From: Ulvibacter algarum
GTDB taxonomy: Bacteria; Bacteroidota; Bacteroidia; Flavobacteriales; Flavobacteriaceae
Assembly (NCBI GenBank): GCA_947488905.1
Contig: CANLBJ010000011.1
Coordinates: 1 to 39,457, forward strand
Direction of reading: 5' to 3'
Length of the DNA stretch: 39,457 bases
Shown: positions 1 through 7,970 of the stretch, piece by piece
Position numbering within the stretch: the first letter of the stretch is position 1
Layout of the letters: the number at the start of each line of letters is the position of its first letter
Position numbers and translations under genes: made by a program
The notes under the pieces: model-generated
The model's database searches: none
Told to the model about the DNA's origin: nothing
The model's input: the letters and a program-made list of their open reading frames with translations, nothing else

Positions 1-120
1 GGATGGGATGGTACTTATAATGGCAATCCGTTGCCGTCTAGTGATTACTGGTTCTTGATAGAATATACTGAAGACGACGTAAGAAAAGAATTTAGAAATC
101 ACTTTACATTGAAACGATAA
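1..120 (+). CDS. 3' end of a type IX-sorted surface protein (CHU_C type), partial
   Basis: The first 39 codons are open from the window edge and end in TAA. They read GWDGTYNGNPLPSSDYWFLI and finish with HFTLKR. The pattern W-D-G-x-Y-x-G-x-x-L-P-x-x-x-Y-W is the last part of the gliding motility-associated C-terminal domain (CHU_C, type B sorting signal) that sends proteins through the type IX secretion system. The body lies outside the window, so its function is unknown. A PorP/SprF gene starts 8 bases downstream, the arrangement known for large adhesins such as SprB with SprF. By analogy this is probably the end of a large surface adhesin or repeat protein. Confidence 0.85.
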   Translation, partial: GWDGTYNGNPLPSSDYWFLIEYTEDDVRKEFRNHFTLKR

Positions 121-128
121 AAAAGCTT

Positions 129-1145
129 ATGAAACTTAACACAATCTACTTACTCCTGGCATTGTTTTTTGCCCAAATCAGCGTTGCACAGGATGGTCTG
201 CCAATATATTCAGATTATTTTGCAGATAATTACTATTTGCTTCACCCATCTATGGCGGGTGCAGCTGCTCATAACCAACTGCGTTTAACTGCTCGTCAAC
301 AATGGTTTGATGATCAAGACGCACCTAATTTACAAACAGCAAGTGTTAATGCTCGTATTGGTGAAAGTTCTGGAATAGGGGCAATTATCATGAATGACAA
401 AAATGGATACCATTCTCAAACTGGTGGTTATATTACCTATGCGCATCACTTAATGTTCTCTAGAAGTGAGGTAGATTTAAATCAACTTTCTTTTGGTTTA
501 AGCGCTGGTCTTATCCAATCACGTTTAGACGAGACAAACTTTGACCCAGACATATTTGATCCAATTATTGGTAACATACTACAGAGCGGATCTTATTTTA
601 ATGTAGATACAGGACTTTCATACAACTTCTTAAATTTTTCTGGTCATTTTACTGTGAAGAATTTAATATTTCAGAATAGAGCATTAAATGATCCTGGATT
701 TGAATCTAACAACCAACGTAAATACCTATTAGGAGCAACCTATGCAATTGCTGGCCCTGGTAGCTCACGTTCTGGTAGTGTATGGGCATTTGAGCCTGGA
801 TTCTTATTTCAATGGCAAGAACGCACTAATGAGCAGTCTATAGATGTAAACTTTAAAGCATATAGATCTCTTGATGAAGGTAGACTTTTTGCAGGTATAT
901 CTTACAGAAGAAGTTTTGATGGCGCTGAGTTTATTGACGGCGCAGAAGTAAGTGATCAAAAATTACAATATATCACCCCAGTAATAGGTGGTACATATAA
1001 AAACTTTATGCTAGCTTACACCTACTCTTATCTTTCTGGTAACGTTCGTTTTAATAGCGGAGGGTTTCACCAGTTAACACTTGGTTTTGATTTCTTAAGT
1101 GGTAGAAGAGCACCATACAGCTGTAATTGCCCTGCGATTAATTAG
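129..1145 (+). CDS. PorP/SprF family outer-membrane protein of type IX secretion
   Basis: A 338-residue protein with a signal peptide ending near residue 20 (ISVAQ). The motif YSDYFADNYYLLHPSMAGAA matches the family opening, in which a short 'Q-Y-x-x-N-x-Y-x-x-N-P-A' block precedes the barrel. Alternating beta-strand patterns follow to the C terminus, which has the short end SCNCPAIN. Family members form outer-membrane barrels that bind type IX-secreted type B proteins or hold them at the surface. The start lies 8 bases after the stop of a CHU_C-ended gene, so the two are almost certainly co-transcribed and this protein probably serves that partner. A strong terminator follows. Confidence 0.9.
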   Translation: MKLNTIYLLLALFFAQISVAQDGLPIYSDYFADNYYLLHPSMAGAAAHNQLRLTARQQWFDDQDAPNLQTASVNARIGESSGIGAIIMNDKNGYHSQTGGYITYAHHLMFSRSEVDLNQLSFGLSAGLIQSRLDETNFDPDIFDPIIGNILQSGSYFNVDTGLSYNFLNFSGHFTVKNLIFQNRALNDPGFESNNQRKYLLGATYAIAGPGSSRSGSVWAFEPGFLFQWQERTNEQSIDVNFKAYRSLDEGRLFAGISYRRSFDGAEFIDGAEVSDQKLQYITPVIGGTYKNFMLAYTYSYLSGNVRFNSGGFHQLTLGFDFLSGRRAPYSCNCPAIN

Positions 1146-1176
1146 GGATTAGCTTACGCGAAAATAATATACATTG

Positions 1177-1208
1177 AAAACCCGTCTGTTTTAAAACAGA
1201 CGGGTTTT
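1177..1208 (+). terminator. Rho-independent terminator after the PorP/SprF gene
   Basis: A perfect inverted repeat, AAAACCCGTCTGTTTT facing AAAACAGACGGGTTTT, with the T-rich 3' arm running into TTTTGTATTT. It closes the adhesin-PorP/SprF operon. Confidence 0.9.
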
Positions 1209-1334
1209 GTATTTATATAAAATAGCAGCAAAAGCAGAACTATGGAAATAGCATCAATATATAAGAATACATTAATTTACAAAACGGTAACCAATACTTA
1301 ACCTTAACTAAAATTTATACTACAATATAATATA

Positions 1335-1342
1335 TAGCTTTG
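1335..1342 (+). promoter_or_regulatory. Possible Bacteroidota -7 box in an intergenic region
   Basis: TAGCTTTG fits the TAnnTTTG consensus. No convincing TTG -33 element is visible at 17-23 bases upstream. It lies in the 315-base gap between PorP/SprF and the next gene, which is on the opposite strand, so any transcript from it would not be an mRNA leader for a known gene. Confidence 0.4.
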
Positions 1343-1348
1343 CCGATA

Positions 1349-1425
1349 TAAGCATTATTACGATTTTGAGGAGAATCATATATTGTTAAGTATCCCTTTC
1401 ATAGATGTGTTAGGGATTTTTTATT
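1349..1425 (+). ncRNA. Putative small intergenic RNA
   Basis: The stretch between the -7 box at 1335-1342 and a terminator-like hairpin could be an independent transcript of about 75 nt. The hairpin pairs ATCCCT (1392-1397) with AGGGAT (1412-1417), followed by TTTTTATTTT. It contains no plausible open reading frame. The 6-bp stem and 14-nt loop are weak, and no RNA family is recognised. The rest of the 1146-1460 gap, apart from the terminator at 1177-1208, shows nothing further. Confidence 0.3.
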
Positions 1426-1460
1426 TTAATAAATCATTCATAACACCATACATAAAGTGA

Positions 1461-2228
1461 TTAGAATCCAGTTACCAGTAGATTTCTAGCACCTCTTATA
1501 CCACATTTTTGATATATGTGATACGCTTGAGCAGCGCGTTCTCTAATTTGAAAATCTGATTCCTTTTTAATCCATCCGTCTATAGCCGCTTTTAACGTAT
1601 ACGCTTCTGGAGCCATTAAATTTGAGGTCCACACTAGAGGGTTTGCCCCTGTTTTCTTTAGATAAGGAGTAAAATATGGTTTACTTGCACATGCCAATAT
1701 AATTGCATCTTTACTAGATTCGCAAGATGAAAACTCTTGGTCTAAACTAAATTCCATAAGACCATCGTGACCTACATAAGCAACAAGACCAGATGCACCA
1801 CCAAATTTAAATTCTTTAGTGTCGTAATTAATAATTTGTACGTGATCTCCCCCACTCGCTTTTAAAAAATCTATAGTAGTTTGCTTTATAAAGAGGCCGT
1901 CATAAGCATCTGCTAACAAATAAGTATTTGAGGTTTTATGTTTAAAAAGTACGCGCTCTAAAATTTGTGGGTTTGTAGATTTAATTGTTTTAAGAAAAGA
2001 CCAATCTGCACTATTATTAAAATGCGTTTTAACGCCATATAAAGCTCCCCAATACAAATTGCTTCGTGGATTTTGACCATTCCCTAAAGATTCATTAACA
2101 GGAACGATACCTTGATTCTGGTTATCACATAATGCCACATAAACATGAATTGTTTTAAGGGTATCATTCTGTGCATTCAGCACTAGACTAAATAAAATAC
2201 AAAAAAGGAAAATATAAAATTTCATCAC
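1461..2228 (-). CDS. Secreted protein of unknown family with a clan CD peptidase-like His/Cys pattern
   Basis: A 255-residue protein with a signal peptide (cleavage near LNAQ, residue 20). I do not recognise a named family. The N-terminal part has HVYVALCDNQNQGIVPV, a beta-strand plus an N/Q-rich loop. Further on, a hydrophobic block leads into G-H-D-G (H154) and a second hydrophobic block leads into A-C (AIILACAS, C180). A hydrophobic strand followed by His-Gly, then about 25 residues later a hydrophobic strand ending in Ala-Cys, is the layout of clan CD cysteine peptidases (caspase, gingipain, legumain). Here the residue after His is Asp, not Gly, so the match is imperfect. A substrate-binding or inactive relative is equally possible. 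The gene lies downstream of a lipoprotein gene on the same strand. Confidence 0.6.
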   Translation of the reverse strand: MMKFYIFLFCILFSLVLNAQNDTLKTIHVYVALCDNQNQGIVPVNESLGNGQNPRSNLYWGALYGVKTHFNNSADWSFLKTIKSTNPQILERVLFKHKTSNTYLLADAYDGLFIKQTTIDFLKASGGDHVQIINYDTKEFKFGGASGLVAYVGHDGLMEFSLDQEFSSCESSKDAIILACASKPYFTPYLKKTGANPLVWTSNLMAPEAYTLKAAIDGWIKKESDFQIRERAAQAYHIYQKCGIRGARNLLVTGF

Positions 2229-2231
2229 GAA

Positions 2232-2269
2232 AGAGTTATTTAGAATTATAAACGCGGTGCAATAACTCT
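2232..2269. repeat. Inverted repeat between two minus-strand genes
   Basis: AGAGTTATT at 2232-2240 faces AATAACTCT at 2261-2269, a perfect 9-bp stem with a 20-base loop. It fills the gap between the lipoprotein gene's stop and the next gene's start. It has no U-tract, so it could be an mRNA stability hairpin or an operator rather than a terminator. Confidence 0.5.
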
Positions 2270-2279
2270 AACGTTAATT

Positions 2280-2840
2280 TTAATTCTTAATTGGCGGATT
2301 CTTAAAAAAAATATCTTGGTAATTTGCAGTAGATAAATACTCCTGTTTCATAGCTCGTAAAAAATTAATCACCTCATCCCTTGATAAGTTTGTGTCTGCT
2401 AACGCATCATTATAATCTTCATCATTAACAGTAATGATTAGGTACCACTGTCCATTTCTACTAGAATAAGTATTAATAAAGGCATCACCATCAGTAATAT
2501 TTTTATTTTCTAAAATGGCATCTGCAACTATGGGCAGTAAATTTATAGTCTTTGTTTTTCGCTCTGCCTCAAAAAATGTCAAGTAATAAGTAGTACCATT
2601 TACCTCTATAGGATTATTAAATTCTGCATCTAAATGTTGTCTATTAAATTTTACATTAATATACGTATAAAATTCATCTGCATTTTTAGGGTCCTCAAAA
2701 ATAAACGTAGTTTGGTTTGGCAAGCCTTTCTTAAATTTTGCGCCATTTGTAATTTTATAATCTTCAATCTTAGGCTTAACAGCAACAGGAATACAAGATG
2801 TAAAAAGCAAGAAAGCGAAGATAAAAAGAGAATATTTCAT
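2280..2840 (-). CDS. Uncharacterised lipoprotein
   Basis: A 186-residue protein with a signal peptide and lipobox LFTSC (Cys16), followed by Ile-Pro, so it should be lipid-anchored in the envelope. The mature part is mixed alpha/beta with strands such as GTTYYLTFFEAER and GQWYLIITVNDEDY, and no catalytic motif is evident. No family is recognised. It is followed by an inverted repeat and then the clan-CD-like secreted protein in the same direction, so the two could form one transcript, but nothing in the sequences links their functions. Confidence 0.75.
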   Translation of the reverse strand: MKYSLFIFAFLLFTSCIPVAVKPKIEDYKITNGAKFKKGLPNQTTFIFEDPKNADEFYTYINVKFNRQHLDAEFNNPIEVNGTTYYLTFFEAERKTKTINLLPIVADAILENKNITDGDAFINTYSSRNGQWYLIITVNDEDYNDALADTNLSRDEVINFLRAMKQEYLSTANYQDIFFKNPPIKN

Positions 2841-2900
2841 TTTTGGATTGTTAATATATAGACTTCAAAAAGAGAGCCTAAAAATGATTTTTAAACACAG

Positions 2901-2930
2901 AACCCCAACCAGCTAATGCTGATTGGGGTT
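2901..2930 (-). terminator. Terminator hairpin after rpmA
   Basis: On the minus strand AACCCCAATCAGC pairs with GCTGGTTGGGGTT around an ATTA loop. The following bases (CTGTGTTTAAAAATC) form only a weak U-tract. It lies about 25 bases past the rpmA stop and ends the rplU-rpmA operon. Confidence 0.75.
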
Positions 2931-2956
2931 TGCTATAATATAGGTAAGATAAAATC

Positions 2957-3220
2957 TTAAGCCTCTCCTACTGGAACAATGCTTACATAAGATTTATTAT
3001 CTCTTTTTTTAGTGAACTTCACATAACCATCTACTCTTGCGTGTAGTGTATGATCTTTACCACCGTATACATTCTCACCTGGGTGATGTGTATTACCTCT
3101 TTGTCTTACTATGATGTTTCCTGCAAGGGCAGCTTGTCCACCAAATATCTTAACGCCTAGACGTTTTGATTCTGATTCTCTACCGTTTTTAGAACTACCA
3201 ACTCCTTTTTTGTGAGCCAT
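2957..3220 (-). CDS. rpmA: 50S ribosomal protein bL27
   Basis: An 87-residue basic protein starting [16 protein letters not shown], the standard mature bL27 start close to the peptidyl transferase centre. The later blocks [16 protein letters not shown] and [16 protein letters not shown] are also typical. The N terminus begins directly with AHKKG, so no N-terminal cleavage extension of the Firmicutes kind is present. It lies downstream of rplU with a 67-base gap, the usual pair. Confidence 0.98.
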   Translation of the reverse strand: MAHKKGVGSSKNGRESESKRLGVKIFGGQAALAGNIIVRQRGNTHHPGENVYGGKDHTLHARVDGYVKFTKKRDNKSYVSIVPVGEA

Positions 3221-3236
3221 AATTTATAAATTTAGG

Positions 3237-3250
3237 TCCGCCGTGGCGGA
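3237..3250. repeat. Short GC-rich palindrome between rplU and rpmA
   Basis: TCCGCCGTGGCGGA is a 6-bp perfect stem with a 2-base centre, strikingly GC-rich in an AT-rich spacer. It may be a small hairpin in the rplU-rpmA mRNA or a copy of a dispersed GC-rich palindrome. Only one exact copy is in the window. Confidence 0.5.
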
Positions 3251-3287
3251 TTATATTAAACTTAGAATTTTTCTGGTGTTAACTAGC

Positions 3288-3932
3288 TTAAGCTGGTTTA
3301 CCTCCGTCTAATTCGTCTTGCCATACTTTTAATTCGTCCCATTTACCATCTGCAGCCATTTGAGCTTGTGCTGGCCATGTATCAGTTACGTGATTTCCAC
3401 GAACACCTGCGATGATTTCACTAATCTTAGCAGCATCAGTTTTTGCTAATTCAGCAAAAGTGTTGATTCCTGCTTCGTTAAGCGTTGAAGCGATTTTTGG
3501 TCCAATTCCTTCTACTTTTTTAAGGTCATCCCCTTTAGTAGATTTCTTTGGTGCTGCTTCTTTTACAGGAGCTGCTTTTTTAGCCTCTTCTTTCTTTGGT
3601 GCTGCTTTTTTCTTAGCACCAGAAGTGGCGATGCTTTCAATTACGATTTCAGTAAGGGCTTGTCTATGACCGTTTTTTACACGGTAACCTTTTCTTCTTT
3701 TCTTCTTGAAAACAATAATTTTGTCACCTTTAAGGTGTCTTAGGACTTTCGCTCCTACAAGAGCTCCGTCTATAGCCGGGGCGCCAACAGTAATTGCATC
3801 ACCATCACCTACTAAAAGAACATTGTCAAACTCTACAGTTTCACCTTCTTCAGTTGATAAACGATTTACAAAAACCTTTTGGTCTTTCTCAATTTTAAAT
3901 TGATGCCCTGCTATCTCTACAATTGCGTACAT
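3288..3932 (-). CDS. rplU: 50S ribosomal protein bL21 with C-terminal helix-hairpin-helix extension
   Basis: A 214-residue protein, about twice the usual bL21 length of about 103. Residues 1-102 are a normal bL21 (MYAIVEIAGHQFKIEKDQ, HLKGDKIIVFKKKRRKGYR, NGHRQ). Residues 105-133 form an Ala/Lys/Pro/Glu linker. Residues 134-175 are a helix-hairpin-helix unit (LKKVEGIGPKIASTLNEAG) of the kind that binds nucleic-acid backbone. The tail has regularly spaced Trp residues (TWPAQA, GKWDEL, WQDEL). Extended L21 proteins of this kind are known in Bacteroidota. The extension's role is not established, and an rRNA contact is an inference. The gene is first in the rplU-rpmA operon, with a good promoter about 100 bases upstream. 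Confidence 0.95.
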   Translation of the reverse strand: MYAIVEIAGHQFKIEKDQKVFVNRLSTEEGETVEFDNVLLVGDGDAITVGAPAIDGALVGAKVLRHLKGDKIIVFKKKRRKGYRVKNGHRQALTEIVIESIATSGAKKKAAPKKEEAKKAAPVKEAAPKKSTKGDDLKKVEGIGPKIASTLNEAGINTFAELAKTDAAKISEIIAGVRGNHVTDTWPAQAQMAADGKWDELKVWQDELDGGKPA

Positions 3933-4029
3933 AGCTGTAACGTTTAAATATTAATTAATTATTAGTTTTCTCTAGGTTTCATAAGGCTTGCCATAAAAAC
4001 AACAAGACACAATTCTCCTTAGAGGGCTG

Positions 4030-4060
4030 CAAATATAATTCTATTACTCATATTTACAAA
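4030..4060 (-). promoter_or_regulatory. Promoter of rplU-rpmA
   Basis: On the minus strand TTTG (4060-4057), exactly 19 bases, then TATATTTG (4037-4030). This matches the Bacteroidota -33/-7 consensus at good spacing. Transcription would begin near 4023, leaving a leader of about 90 nt. That leader contains TAAGGAG, which is too far from the start codon to be its ribosome site. Confidence 0.85.
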
Positions 4061-4187
4061 GTGTTTGCTCGTAATTTTAAGAGTTTTTAAACAAAGAGAC
4101 CAAATTACTTCAACAGATAATTAAAAAGCATCCTATCTAGATGCAATTATCAATACAAGTTACATAAATCAAAAACCATTAAACATA

Positions 4188-4233
4188 ATAGAGCTCACTT
4201 CGGAAATATTAATATTTCCGAAGTGAGCTCTAT
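4188..4233. repeat. Perfect 46-bp palindrome made of two inverted CTTCGGAAA words
   Basis: Each 23-base arm is an exact reverse complement of the other, with no loop. The left arm runs ATAGAGCTCACTTCGGAAAT to the centre at 4210/4211. The arms contain SacI-type GAGCTC and the word CTTCGGAAA (4198-4206 and 4215-4223), which recurs across the window. The palindrome lies between divergent rplU and the M16 operon, near neither start, and no U-tract follows. Candidate roles are a protein-binding site, a cruciform, or a relic of a small mobile palindrome. Confidence 0.95.
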
Positions 4234-4465
4234 AATAGACACGAAAAGTCAAGCTAAAAAAACTACTGTAAAACAATGAGGCAATAAAGTTTAGCATATG
4301 CACTAATCCCGTGACATTAAATCTATATATGTAGCTGATTCTTATACACTGCAGTAATAAAAAGACCTTGTTAACTACATCAAATTTTGGCCTTATCTTT
4401 TAATTTCCTTTTCTTAAAGAAGTCCTAAAAATCTCACTATCTAAGGAGAAAAAAGATCTGCTCAC
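4234..4465. other. Intergenic stretch without recognised features
   Basis: This is the remaining part of the 610-base gap between rplU and the M16 operon. It is AT-rich, has no open reading frame of note and no clear hairpin. The rest of the gap holds the rplU promoter, the 46-bp palindrome and the M16 promoter. Confidence 0.6.
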
Positions 4466-4473
4466 TATATTTG
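4466..4473 (+). promoter_or_regulatory. -7 box of the M16 peptidase operon
   Basis: TATATTTG matches TAnnTTTG. The -33 element is not clear. Transcription would begin near 4480 and give a leader of about 64 nt, which contains a small inverted repeat AACGTGTAACGTT. Confidence 0.65.
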
Positions 4474-4543
4474 TAATTGAAACGTGTAACGTTTTTAAAG
4501 TAAAACCAACTAACTGTAACAAGTTAAAACTAAAACCCAATTT

Positions 4544-5887
4544 ATGAAAAAAGTACTTTTAAGTGCAGCATTATCACTAGGCCTTATTGCCAGTGTTAGT
4601 GCACAAAAGGTGGAATTTGAAGAATACACCTTAGATAACGGTCTCCACGTTATCCTTCATCAAGAAAATGCTGCCCCTGTAGTGACAGTAGGTGTTATGT
4701 ATCAAATAGGCGCAAAAGACGAAATTACAGGCCGTTCTGGTTTTGCTCACTTTTTTGAACATTTATTATTTGAAGGAACACCTAACATTGAGCGTGGCGA
4801 ATGGTTTAATATTGTGAGTGCTGCAGGTGGTCGTAATAATGCAAACACTTCTCAAGATCGTACGTATTATTATGAAACGTTTCCGTCTAACAATCTAGCA
4901 ATGGGTTTATGGATGGAAAGCGAACGTATGTACAACCCTGTAATTGAACAAATAGGAGTTGACACACAAAACGAGGTTGTAAAAGAAGAAAAGCGTCAGC
5001 GTATTGATAACGCTCCCTATGGCGCTATCATTTACAGAACGGGTATTGACAAACACCTTTTTAAGACACACCCATACGGGAGATCTGTAATTGGATCTAT
5101 GGATGACCTTGATGCTGCAGAGCTTAAAGAATTTCAAGAATTTAATGACACGTACTACAACCCAAACAATGCGGTATTAGTGGTGACAGGAGATTTCCAA
5201 AAGGAAGATGCTAAAAAGATGATCTCAGATTACTTTAGCACAATACCTAATCTAGCAAAAGAAAACGTACGCACAGATATAGTTGAAGCCCCTATCACAG
5301 AAACAAGATATGCTACTGAGTATGACAGTAACATTCAGATTCCGGCATTTATCTTTTCTTACATTACACCTAAAAGTGTAGACAAAGATGCTTATGTATT
5401 AGATTACATTTCTACTATTTTAACTGGAGGAAATAGCTCTAGAATGTACAAACGTATGGTAGAAGATGAAAAAGTTGCAGTACAGGTTTTAGCTTTTAAC
5501 CAAGCAAACCAAGATTACGGAACTTATACAATGGGTGCTCTTATTAAAGGCGAGCCTGATTGGGATAGCCTTAGAGCAATGATGGATGATGAGATTAGCA
5601 AGCTACAAACAACGCTTATTTCAGAAAAAGAATATCAGAAACTTAAAAATCAATTTGAAACTAGGTTTGTAAACGCAAACTCTAGCGTAGAAGGTATTGC
5701 AGGTTCTCTTGCTACATTTTATATGCTAAAAGGTGGTGACACTAATGGAATAAACAAAGAGTTAGATATGTACAACAGTATTACTCGTGAAGACATTATG
5801 CGCGTTGCTAAAAAATACCTAAACCCTAACCAACGTCTAGAGCTTAAGTACCTTGCAGGTGAAGCTCCAGCAGCATCTAAAAAATAA
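4544..5887 (+). CDS. Secreted M16 family zinc metallopeptidase (catalytic subunit)
   Basis: A 447-residue protein with a signal peptide (cleavage after SVSAQ, about residue 21), so it acts in the periplasm or envelope. It carries the inverted zinc motif H69-F-F-E-H73 (HxxEH) with the distal glutamate cluster NEVVKEEKRQ about 75 residues later, giving a complete active site. The R/Y block near the C-terminal half (GGNSSRMYKRMVEDEKVA) is the second M16 lobe. Paired with the next gene (gap 8 bases), it fits the two-subunit arrangement of mitochondrial processing peptidase and bacterial M16B pairs, one subunit catalytic and one not. The substrate is unknown; peptide degradation in the periplasm is likely. 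Confidence 0.92.
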   Translation: MKKVLLSAALSLGLIASVSAQKVEFEEYTLDNGLHVILHQENAAPVVTVGVMYQIGAKDEITGRSGFAHFFEHLLFEGTPNIERGEWFNIVSAAGGRNNANTSQDRTYYYETFPSNNLAMGLWMESERMYNPVIEQIGVDTQNEVVKEEKRQRIDNAPYGAIIYRTGIDKHLFKTHPYGRSVIGSMDDLDAAELKEFQEFNDTYYNPNNAVLVVTGDFQKEDAKKMISDYFSTIPNLAKENVRTDIVEAPITETRYATEYDSNIQIPAFIFSYITPKSVDKDAYVLDYISTILTGGNSSRMYKRMVEDEKVAVQVLAFNQANQDYGTYTMGALIKGEPDWDSLRAMMDDEISKLQTTLISEKEYQKLKNQFETRFVNANSSVEGIAGSLATFYMLKGGDTNGINKELDMYNSITREDIMRVAKKYLNPNQRLELKYLAGEAPAASKK

Positions 5888-5895
5888 AAAACATC

Positions 5896-7956
5896 ATGAA
5901 AAAATATATTTTATACACATTTGCGTTGGTTCTTACTGGACTCACCGCAACAGCACAAATAGACAGAACAGTAATGCCAGCATCTGGCCCTACACCAGAA
6001 GTAAATCTTGGTGAAACAGATGAGTTTACCCTAAAGAATGGGCTTACTGTTTTAGTTGTTAATGACGATAAGTTACCCTCTGTAACTTTTAGCCTTAACT
6101 TAAACAACCCATCTGTTTTTGAAGGTGATAAAGCTGGAGTACAATCTCTAACCGGTGCTCTTTTAGGTAAAGAAACTCAAAAATCATCTAAAGAAGATTT
6201 TAGCGAGAAAGTAGATTTTCTAGGAGCAAGAGTAAATGTAAGCCCTAATGGAGGTTTTGGTTTTTGTCTTTCAAAATATAAAGATGAAGTATTTGCGCTT
6301 TTTGCTGAAGCAGCTCTTATGCCAAAATTTACACAAGCTGAGCTAGATTTTGAAAAAGAGCAATTAATAGAGAATATTAAAAATGGCGAAAATAGCGCAG
6401 CAGCTATTGCTAGCAATGTTCGTAATGCATTAGCGTACGGTAAAAACCACGCCGCTGGTGAGATTGTTACAGAAGAAACAATAAACAATGTAACTCTAGC
6501 AGACGTAGAAGCTTTTTACAAAAACAGATTTAAGCCATCTAATGGCTATATGGTTTTTACAGGAGACATCACAACAAAAGAGGCTAAGAAGCTTTTAAAG
6601 AAATACCTTAAATCTTGGGAAGCTGGAAAAGTTGAAACTCCCTCTTACCCTGCAACTAGTGATGTAGCGACAACAGAGATTAATTTTGTAGATGTACCTA
6701 ATGCTGTACAAACTGAGTTAGCGATTATGAATATGGTACCGCTTAAGATGAGCGACAAAGATTATCACGCAGCTGTTGTAGCAAACTACATTTTTGGTGG
6801 TGGTTTTGGCTCTTACCTTAATATGAACTTACGTGAAGCAAACGGTTACACATATGGCGCAAGATCTTCTATAGGTAGATCACGTGATTATGACGCAACT
6901 TTTATGGCAACAACTAAAGTACGTAATGCCGTTACAGATAGCGCAGTAGTAGAGTCTTTAAAAGAGATGAAAAGAATACGCACTACAACTGTTGATGCAG
7001 AAACGTTAAAAAACGCTAAAGCAAAATTCTTAGGTAGCTTTATACTTGAGTCTGAAGACAAAGCAGTATCTGCTAGAAGAACAATTAATATTAAAACGAA
7101 TAATCTTCCTGTAGACTTCTACAAAAACTTTATCGCAAATATTAATGCAGTAACACAAGATGATATACAGCGTGTGGCTAACAAATATTTTAAAATAGAC
7201 CAATCTCGTATTGTTCTTGTAGGTAAAGGAACAGACGTGATAGAAGGTATTGAAAACATAATGTGGGAAGGCAAAAAAATACCTGTAAAGTATTTTGACA
7301 AAGATGCAAACCCAACTAAAAAACCTTCTACAGTAGCAATACCTGATGGTGTAAATGCAAAATCTGTAATGGATAGCTACATTAAAGCTATTGGTGGTCG
7401 TGCAGCAGCAGAAGGTGTAAAAAGTTTAGCTTTTGTAGGTGAAGCAGAAATGCAGGGGATGAAATTCCAGGTAGAAAACAAAAACACTGCAAAAGCGCAA
7501 TCTTCTATGGTACTATCTATGGGTGGTAACGCATTACAAAAAACCATTTTTAATGGTAAAGAAGGATACACGTTAGCAAGAGGGCAAAAAATACCTAATA
7601 CGCCAGAACAAAACAAAATGGCTATGCAAGGTGCAATGCCTTTTCCAGAGTTAAATGGCAGCGATATGACCCTAGAAGGAATTGAACCTGTAGACGGTAA
7701 AAACGCTTACGTTCTTGCTACAGGAGATGTTAAAAACTTCTATGATATGGAAACTGGACTTAAATTAAAGTCTACCGTAACAATGTCACAAGGTGAACAA
7801 TCTATGACTGTTGGTACAACTTTTGGTGACTACAAAACAGTGAACGGAGTAAAGGTGCCTCACACTATCGCTATGGCAATGGGACCTCAAGAGTTAAAAT
7901 TTGTAGTATCTAAGGTAATGGTTAACGAAGGTGTTACAGACGCAGACTTCGAGTAA
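5896..7956 (+). CDS. M16 family peptidase-like subunit without HxxEH, with C-terminal lipoprotein-carrier-like domain
   Basis: A 686-residue protein with a signal peptide (ALVLTGLTATAQ). Residues about 40-480 are two M16 lobes: TLKNGLTVLVVND at the start and the typical FGGGFGSYLNMNLRE with NGYTYGARSS in the second half. At the position of HxxEH the sequence is AGVQSLTGALLGK, so the zinc motif is absent and this subunit should be inactive. From about residue 485, MDSYIKAIGGRAAAEGVKSL starts a separate domain of about 200 residues resembling LolA/DUF4292-like outer-membrane lipoprotein carriers. Many Bacteroidota M16 partners have this extra domain. It is co-transcribed with the catalytic subunit and probably shapes substrate binding. 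Confidence 0.88.
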   Translation: MKKYILYTFALVLTGLTATAQIDRTVMPASGPTPEVNLGETDEFTLKNGLTVLVVNDDKLPSVTFSLNLNNPSVFEGDKAGVQSLTGALLGKETQKSSKEDFSEKVDFLGARVNVSPNGGFGFCLSKYKDEVFALFAEAALMPKFTQAELDFEKEQLIENIKNGENSAAAIASNVRNALAYGKNHAAGEIVTEETINNVTLADVEAFYKNRFKPSNGYMVFTGDITTKEAKKLLKKYLKSWEAGKVETPSYPATSDVATTEINFVDVPNAVQTELAIMNMVPLKMSDKDYHAAVVANYIFGGGFGSYLNMNLREANGYTYGARSSIGRSRDYDATFMATTKVRNAVTDSAVVESLKEMKRIRTTTVDAETLKNAKAKFLGSFILESEDKAVSARRTINIKTNNLPVDFYKNFIANINAVTQDDIQRVANKYFKIDQSRIVLVGKGTDVIEGIENIMWEGKKIPVKYFDKDANPTKKPSTVAIPDGVNAKSVMDSYIKAIGGRAAAEGVKSLAFVGEAEMQGMKFQVENKNTAKAQSSMVLSMGGNALQKTIFNGKEGYTLARGQKIPNTPEQNKMAMQGAMPFPELNGSDMTLEGIEPVDGKNAYVLATGDVKNFYDMETGLKLKSTVTMSQGEQSMTVGTTFGDYKTVNGVKVPHTIAMAMGPQELKFVVSKVMVNEGVTDADFE

Positions 7957-7970
7957 TACACTTATTATTT

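Noticed and set aside
2634-2861. Open frame opposite the 2280-2840 lipoprotein gene
   Set aside because: Lies antisense to a gene with a clear lipobox. No ribosome site or family match.
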